A stretch of 64,000 bases of DNA from Lewinellaceae bacterium (GTDB lineage Bacteria > Bacteroidota > Bacteroidia > Chitinophagales > Saprospiraceae): positions 62,001 through 126,000 of the forward strand of contig JADJWX010000019.1 in assembly GCA_016716135.1 (NCBI GenBank), in the 5' to 3' direction. This document shows, in pieces, positions 61,101-64,000 of this stretch; the stretch's first letter is position 1; each line of letters opens with the position of its first letter. The position numbers and the translations under genes are program-made. The notes under the pieces were generated by a model. The model did no database searches. It worked only from the letters and a program-made list of their open reading frames with translations, and had not been told where the DNA came from.

Positions 61101-64000
61101 ACCTCTGTTCAGCAGATCATCACGGTTAACGATGATGTTGCACCGATGCTGACTTGCCCGGCTCCGCTGACGGCACAGTGTTCGCCTGCCGAACAACCGC
61201 CGTATGCTAACCTGACCGAATTTGAAACTGCCGGAGGCATAGCTTCTGACAACTGCGGCCTGAATGTGAATTCCTTCGGCCTGTTGAGCGAAGTTGCCAA
61301 CGGTAATGTTTATACCCGTACGTACCGCGTAATTGACCAGTGTGGCAACTCCGCTACCTGCACACAAACGGTAACGGTTGAAGATACCGAACCGCCGGTA
61401 TTCCTGAACTGCCCGACGGATACCTTGCGCTTTGGCAATGATCCGGATATGTGCTGGGCTAAGGTCAACTGGCCGCAACCGGTGGCTGTAGACAACTGCA
61501 GCATTCCGACGGTGGTTCAGACTTCCGGTCCGACTTCCGGTACAATCGTTAATGTTGGTACTTACACCGTAACCTTCGTTGCAACGGATGCTATGGGCAA
61601 CACGTCCATCTGTTCCTTCGACGTAATGGTAATGGACACGCAGAATCCGGAACTCGATGCCGACATCGTAATGCCTGGCGACGTGACGGTTGAATGCGAC
61701 AACGTACCTGCTCCGTTTGTACTGACAAACAATGACGTACACGACAACTGCACAGCACCGGAAGACTTGGTGATCACCTTCACCGAAGTTCGCACGGATG
61801 GCAATTGTCCGTTTAACTATACCTTGACCCGCACCTGGAAAGTGACCGACGAAGCCGGCAAAATGTTCGTACACACGCAAATCGTGACGGTACGCGACAC
61901 CAAGGCACCGACGGCTATTTGCCAAAATGCAACGGTTACCCTGGATAAAGCCGGTAATGCAACGGTTACGCCTGGTCAGATCAACAACGGCAGCTTTGAC
62001 AACTGTTCCCTGCCGCAGAACCTGACCTTCTCGGTTTCGCCGAACAGCTTCACCTGCGCTAACCTGGGTGATAACGTAGTTACCCTGACGGTAACGGACG
62101 AGTGTGGAAACAGCGCGACCTGTACTGCTATCGTAACTGTAGTGGAAGGTATCGCTCCTTGCACACCAGAATACGCAGTAGTAACATCCTGCATGGGCAT
62201 GGGTGGCATGGGTAATGCAACGACACTGGAGAATGGCCAGTTTATGGACCTGATCACGGTGAAATCGCTGGCTATGCAAACCTGGACGTTGACCGCTAAC
62301 ACCGGTTTCTACTCCCTGGCCAGCCCGGCTCCTCCGGGTGCTCCGGTTGCCCTGGCTGTAGGTACTGCCTTCACAGCAGGTACGGCTGACGGTATCGACA
62401 ACGATAATGACGGTCAGACCGACGAAGCAGACGAGATGATTTTCTACACCCTGAAAGGTGTGCACGTTGAATGCATTGGCTACTCGATTTCTGTTGCCAA
62501 CAACGTGGGCCAGACAGGTACGATCAGCAACAAAGCTTGCTATCCGACGCCATACTTTACTAACCTGAACGATCCGTTCTGTCTGAACACGCAGCCATTC
62601 ACCATTGAAGTAGGTGAAATTAACGGCGCACAAGGCACGGTGGTTGATGTCATGGTTAACGGCGTTCCGACGACAATCTTCGACGCCGGCGCCCTGGGTC
62701 TCGGCTTCCATACGGTAATGGCCACGTTCGACGCTGGCGCCGCTACGACCAATCTGGTCATTAACGGTGTTCAGGTAGGCGGCACAATGGCTGAAGCCCT
62801 GGCTGATCCGGGTTGCAAACAGAAGATCACGAAAGTGGTACAAGTAGTTGCCACTCCGACGACTATCGTTTGTAACGACCTGGTGAATGTTTCCATTCAC
62901 AACGACGGTGGCGACTGCGTCTTTGTTCTTGCGCCGGATGATGTGCTTGAGGGCACTTACCTGTGCGACGATGACTACTCTGTTGTCCTGACCTATCCGT
63001 TTGGTACACACACCTTCAACCCGGCGAACCGCGTGGATTATACCCACATTGGTAAAACGCTGAACTTTAATCTCGTCCATGCCATCAGCGGAAACGTTTG
63101 CTGGGGTCAGATTAAGGTTGAGGATAAAGAACCGCCGGCATTGGTTTGCCCGTCCGATATTACGATCAAGTGTAGCGATCCGACCAGCACGTCCTTCACG
63201 GGCTCGCCGATTGTTTCGGATTGCGATACCTGGACAAGTGTTGATACAGACGATTACACAGACTTTGGCTCTTGCTCCGATCCGCGTGCTGAAATTATCC
63301 GCACCTGGTTGGTGACAGACAAGTCTGGTAACCAGTCTTCCTGCACACAACGCATTACGATTGCTCCGTTCAACCTGGCTGATGTTCAGTTCCCGGCTGA
63401 CGTAACGCTCAATTGCGAAAATGTGAATAGCACTGATCCGTCTTCAACCGGCGTGCCGACGATCAACGGCTCACCGATCGGAAGCGGCGGTCTGTGCATG
63501 GCTTCGATCAGCAAGACCGACGAGATTTATGACATTTGCCCGGGTAGTTATGAAATTATCCGCACCTGGAAAGTACGCAACATGTGTCTGCCTGTTGCAC
63601 CGGGTAACCCGATTGAGCATACGCAGGTAATTAAGGTCATTGACACGAATGGTCCGACCTTCTCCTGCCCGGACAACGTTACTGTAAGCACGGATCCGTT
63701 CGCTTGCTGCGCCACGGCTAACCTGCCCGATGTAATTATCCGCGAGGCTTGCTCGAACATTACTGCACTGACCTACAAAGTGGTTGGCCAAGACATCACT
63801 ACGGGTAACCTGATTATCATTGAAGGTACAGGTTCACTGAGCGATTTCGCTGGTAACAACCACTGGGATCCGGATACAATGGCTGTATTTGGCTACACCC
63901 AATGTCTGCCTTTGGGCGACTACACGGTGACCTACACGGCTGTTGACGGTTGCGGTAACGTATCGAACTGCACCTTCACCATGACGGTTGAAGATCAGAT
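52164..64000 (+). CDS. Giant secreted HYR/Ig-like repeat protein, 3' end beyond window
   Basis: The frame is open for 3,945 codons, all in one phase as checked at several points, and runs off the window. A signal peptide (MPILSRLVVLLCLSVLGSTA from residue 28, or from an ATG at 52245 if that is the start) ends in AYAQ. Then come tandem HYR/Ig-like domains of about 80 aa, each with four cysteines in contexts such as CSEDVPA, TDNC, GSCPNQ and DDCGN. The region at residues 2586-2749 is a lamin-tail-like domain. Residues near 3409-3424 (DGIDNDNDGQTDEADE) form a calcium-type loop. The layout suits a T9SS-exported adhesin or fibre; its sorting domain would lie further downstream. Codon use becomes richer in T-ending codons from about 55.6 kb. 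The large minus-strand ORFs here are shadows. Confidence 0.85.
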   Translation, partial: MKKVYEASLPGCSTVYSNAVALFSNRTMPILSRLVVLLCLSVLGSTAAYAQPCSGVSCTIGYAPVPVVPPAPPLPPGEIILCLNALGNGEITASLMGPYTTTSNGVCCSVVKVWENAAATNPLVPADADYEVDCSDIGRTIQVWVTREVNLPPPGGPGRSAALPFTILIADCTPPNITCPAPQTLTCLADYTAALPPNPMTEAQFEALGGGADASDNCTIDRVEYSDAYSDFVCTNKFKVTRTYIAYDQSGNSKSCTQMITVSDNVAPTFTTLPQDLTLACPNPNLGGLAYGAQVIALGVAIQGWINNFGGAAVADNCGGPFTQNVLVCLGGGPIVGCQTTSPATGAGIWAQMPEACSPQPREVQVGFYIKDECGNENFAVAKVILVDNAAPVIPPLPALGPYTCFTQVPPPNPAGVPATDNCTQNANLTKEHVSDVPASVTGCPGDQVITRTYRVTDCAGNSATRTQTIIVNDNVAPVWGQNPVSQTYNCSDPALTTQIADWLAADGTGSATDNCNGVTITASPASAAGVLAAVPAWCPPGGNTRSTTVTFTATDGCGNTSTRTATITLYDLEAPTGTPPANATIKCLPLPAPNTLLVTNLSDNCTPTNNIMVSHVTDMVIVAGNGCPNGAQIWRRTYRLTDCAGNTRDISQMITVLDDEKPVWSGAITTLNLNCPGNSAGNVTAIQNWLNNHPGASATDNCSAVSYSTIPGTVAEVLNGLGDCAPLAGSRTVTFVATDACGNSSMITGTINVVDNVNPTASNPATINVKCISEVPAPNPGVVTTEADACSPAGSITVEFIDDSDNGGSGCPGDALVISRRYRVTDCTGNSITVTQTINVVDDIDPNANCKSVTAYLGANGQVSVMAEQFNDNSADNCGGPLTYEFARDIINDGINLAFGPYSMMKTFDCNDIPNLHLCSGNTDNDEVIAIRMRAIDACGNVSGYCSTAITIIDDIAPTIDCPADMTFMTSDKPGYDCSVNATWDHPEVADNCTVLCYEMEVQKEINGVFTTIDPATGAPEPNFRVNVLGVAQANYMFEKGPYCNAGQIDDQYKVIYYVRDEHGNYAPSCMFTITVKDDEAPIFTYCPDPINAQTVNGDCYQMKCWAPPTFYDNCQFPYFGEGSGYCPIPTLTITTSDPTVMVDTIGDDHCALFPVGTTYVYYTVEDICGNVTTCTVVVNIADEEDPMAMCVGNYTVNLEPNGKKVITYADIDAGSFDNCGLCAKEVSRDGVNFGPNVMLTCADLATPVTITLRVQDCSAPANEATCTTVITVEDMQSPGIAECPADITVGTDDGVCSAVVTYDAPLFNDGCGSPVQGTLTAGLASGSVFPIGVTHVQYCYTSASGFTVCCDFNVTVEDDEAPAIVCPANVLDLTCLQILPAPLTLANFAANGGTLSDNCGVTALDFSDYDNDLTHCAYDGIRTIVRTYTAWDAAGNSATCTQTFQYVEDIIPPVLNVKPINLQVDCADEVPPVPTQTATDNCGTVNIDFSEEIQPGGCENQFVVVRTWIATDLCGNTDWWTQLITVHDDEAPVFQVTPLNTQYDCAEDVAAAPKQISSDNCGIVFEDFYETVDPGSCPNQYVIMRRWVASDLCGNTTEHWQMITVHDDEAPVLLTTPIDLQVDCSEDVPDAPVGNATDNCGVVFVDFSEDIQPGGCENQYVIVRRWKATDLCGNTDEHWQFITVHDDEPPVLLTTPLDLPQLKCADDVPPAPVGNATDNCGIVFVDFSESITPGSCPNQFEVVRRWVATDLCGNTDEHWQRITVNDDIPPVLAVKPLDIRVSCSEDVPPVPVQTATDNCEVVFVDFSEEIQPGGCEDNFVVVRTWIATDLCGNTDSHVWTITVEDTEAPVFSNVPASAMFDCAEDVPAVVHPDVTDNCSQVVVDFSEETQPGGCEDNFVVQRVWVATDLCGNQAMTFQIITIQDTEKPVLHNLPPATVDVECSEDVPAVANVTATDNCAEPLTVDFVEVEIPGTCSNQYQVQRTWTAEDDCGNYTSFVQIITVSDTEAPVLANLPPATVDVECSEDVPAVANVTASDNCGEPLDFDFYEVEIPGSCPNQYQIQRVWTAEDDCGNSTFFVQTITVSDTEAPVLAGLPDPVVNVECSEDVPAVANVTATDNCDIPVDLELVEIEIPGTCPNQYSITRTWTAEDDCGNITSFVQTINVFDNEAPVLAGLPDPVVNVECSEDVPAVANVTATDNCDVPVDLELVEIEIPGSCPNQYSITRTWTAEDDCGNSTFFVQTINVSDTEAPVLAGLPDPVVNVECSEDVPAVANVTATDNCDIPVDLELVEIEIPGSCPNQYSITRTWTAEDDCGNITSFVQTINVFDDEAPVFAGLPDPVVNVECSEDVPALAVVTATDNCDIPVDVEISEIEIPGTCPNQYSITRTWTAEDDCGNITSFVQTINVFDDEAPTWDQPAPDSPVNVDCSEDVPAVPVQTASDNCEAPVIIDFSEVIVPGTCPNQFSLTRTWVAQDDCGNVTTRVQVINVFDDEAPVLVGLPDAVVNVECSEDVPALAVVTATDNCNVPVDVEISEIEIPGSCPNQYSITRTWTAEDDCGNSTFFVQTINVSDTEAPTWNSTTQVVWINEIHYDNVGGDVDEFIEVAGTTGTDLSNYSLVLYNGANGLVYGTMNLSGTLGNQSNGFGTASFDYLVNGVQNGAPDGIALVLNGTMVLQFLSYEGAFQAVDGPAMGMMSTDIGVFEDGNNAIGTSLSLSGTGNVYGDFIWNAPAPNTAGAVNTGQTFTPAGGLTLPSDLDLQCGEDVPMPLVLTASDNCDIPVDVEYSETFLPGSGPNDGVTIIRTWTAEDDCGNAIAHTQTITVNDAEPPVLVGTPDITVAVECSEDVPAVAVVTVTDNCQGTVDLDFNEVEVPGTCPNQYSVVRTWTATDFAGNSAVFTQTITVNDLVAPTWDQPAPASPLTFDCADAVPAAPVLTASDNCNAPVFVDFSETVDPGACLNKFTLVRTWIAQDDCGNETSVQQIITVNDDVAPMLTCPAPLTAQCSPAEQPPYANLTEFETAGGIASDNCGLNVNSFGLLSEVANGNVYTRTYRVIDQCGNSATCTQTVTVEDTEPPVFLNCPTDTLRFGNDPDMCWAKVNWPQPVAVDNCSIPTVVQTSGPTSGTIVNVGTYTVTFVATDAMGNTSICSFDVMVMDTQNPELDADIVMPGDVTVECDNVPAPFVLTNNDVHDNCTAPEDLVITFTEVRTDGNCPFNYTLTRTWKVTDEAGKMFVHTQIVTVRDTKAPTAICQNATVTLDKAGNATVTPGQINNGSFDNCSLPQNLTFSVSPNSFTCANLGDNVVTLTVTDECGNSATCTAIVTVVEGIAPCTPEYAVVTSCMGMGGMGNATTLENGQFMDLITVKSLAMQTWTLTANTGFYSLASPAPPGAPVALAVGTAFTAGTADGIDNDNDGQTDEADEMIFYTLKGVHVECIGYSISVANNVGQTGTISNKACYPTPYFTNLNDPFCLNTQPFTIEVGEINGAQGTVVDVMVNGVPTTIFDAGALGLGFHTVMATFDAGAATTNLVINGVQVGGTMAEALADPGCKQKITKVVQVVATPTTIVCNDLVNVSIHNDGGDCVFVLAPDDVLEGTYLCDDDYSVVLTYPFGTHTFNPANRVDYTHIGKTLNFNLVHAISGNVCWGQIKVEDKEPPALVCPSDITIKCSDPTSTSFTGSPIVSDCDTWTSVDTDDYTDFGSCSDPRAEIIRTWLVTDKSGNQSSCTQRITIAPFNLADVQFPADVTLNCENVNSTDPSSTGVPTINGSPIGSGGLCMASISKTDEIYDICPGSYEIIRTWKVRNMCLPVAPGNPIEHTQVIKVIDTNGPTFSCPDNVTVSTDPFACCATANLPDVIIREACSNITALTYKVVGQDITTGNLIIIEGTGSLSDFAGNNHWDPDTMAVFGYTQCLPLGDYTVTYTAVDGCGNVSNCTFTMTVEDQ
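58431..59402 (+). repeat. Four tandem 243-bp coding repeats
   Basis: GAGGCTCCGGTA recurs at 58431, 58674, 58917 and 59160, exactly 243 bp (81 codons) apart. Neighbouring units are almost identical in DNA, whereas repeats further away in the same gene are diverged. Confidence 0.85.
59920..60411 (+). other. Lamin-tail-like (LTD) domain between HYR repeats
   Basis: Within the giant gene, residues about 2586-2749 (WINEIHYDNVGGDVDEFIEV, SNYSLVLYNGANG, PDGIALVLNG) match the LTD pattern of Bacteroidota secreted proteins. The HYR repeats resume directly afterwards at SDLDLQCGEDVPMP. Confidence 0.75.

Noticed and set aside
57675..63350. 1,891-codon minus-strand open frame opposite the giant HYR gene
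   Set aside because: It has no signal peptide and no recognisable domain, and its reading mirrors the repeat phase of the plus-strand gene. It is a shadow caused by repetitive codon usage.
52725..63350. Two genes instead of one giant plus-strand gene
   Set aside because: The phase of the plus frame was checked at 58431, 58674, 60642, 63120 and 63990 and is the same as at 52164; I found no stop.

Overview
The window looks like chromosome of a Bacteroidota bacterium, most likely from the Saprospiria side of the phylum. The evidence is: a SprE/PorW-type lipoprotein of the type IX secretion system (T9SS); two cargo-like proteins ending in T9SS sorting domains (type A at 7106-10423, type B gliding-motility C-terminus at 40252-48995); very large secreted proteins built of SprB, Ig-like and HYR repeats; many Bacteroidota promoter boxes of the form TAnnTTTG or TAnnTTCG in front of genes; and A-rich leaders instead of Shine-Dalgarno sites. 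Coding DNA is moderately GC-rich and intergenic DNA is AT-rich. I see no tRNA, rRNA, CRISPR array, prophage or transposase gene.

Layout. 1-7.0 kb: a 3'-truncated PIG-L deacetylase, divergent from an LpxL-like acyltransferase, an S9 prolyl-oligopeptidase-type peptidase and a DEAD-box helicase. 7.1-10.4 kb: a SprB-repeat T9SS cargo. 10.4-11.4 kb: a gene-free block of duplicated MITE-like DNA. 11.4-13.5 kb (minus): alkaline-ceramidase-like protein, peroxiredoxin-like protein, DUF1801. 13.7-17.1 kb: GH3-family enzyme, DinB-like protein, MFS transporter. 17.1-17.8 kb: three repeat elements, one nested inside another, then ruvC. 18.4-25.4 kb: an ECF sigma factor, a membrane TPR anti-sigma candidate and an M48/TPR protease on the minus strand, divergent from a secreted caspase/DUF4384 protein and an overlapping beta-barrel gene. 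25.5-31.2 kb: truncated globin, a polytopic membrane protein, a BlaR1/BlaI-like pair with tandem palindromes upstream, and an unknown gene. 31.4-40.1 kb: C1 peptidase, gcvT, M23 peptidase, SprE/PorW, DUF2306 and an M48-SUMF1 fusion. 40.3-49.0 kb (minus): one giant T9SS type B gene that reads as two pieces because of an apparent 1-nt deletion. 49.2-51.9 kb: hisA, a PorT-like barrel and a LytTR protein. 52.2-64.0 kb: the 5' 11.8 kb of a giant secreted repeat gene that runs off the end.

How they fit together. Much of the window concerns the cell surface: T9SS machinery (SprE/PorW), its probable cargo, outer-membrane barrels, envelope proteases (S9, C1, M23, M48, M56, caspase) and envelope lipid enzymes (LpxL-like, ceramidase-like). 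The best candidate for an undescribed regulatory or cell-fate module is the divergent sigma/anti-sigma/M48-TPR and caspase/beta-barrel cluster at 18.4-25.4 kb. Intergenic regions carry at least five families of palindromic or MITE-like repeats. One pair gives a clean insertion history: a 193-bp element with short target duplication sits inside a palindrome and splits its two arms.

Limits: all family calls are by eye from translated motifs; no database search was run, and domain borders are approximate.
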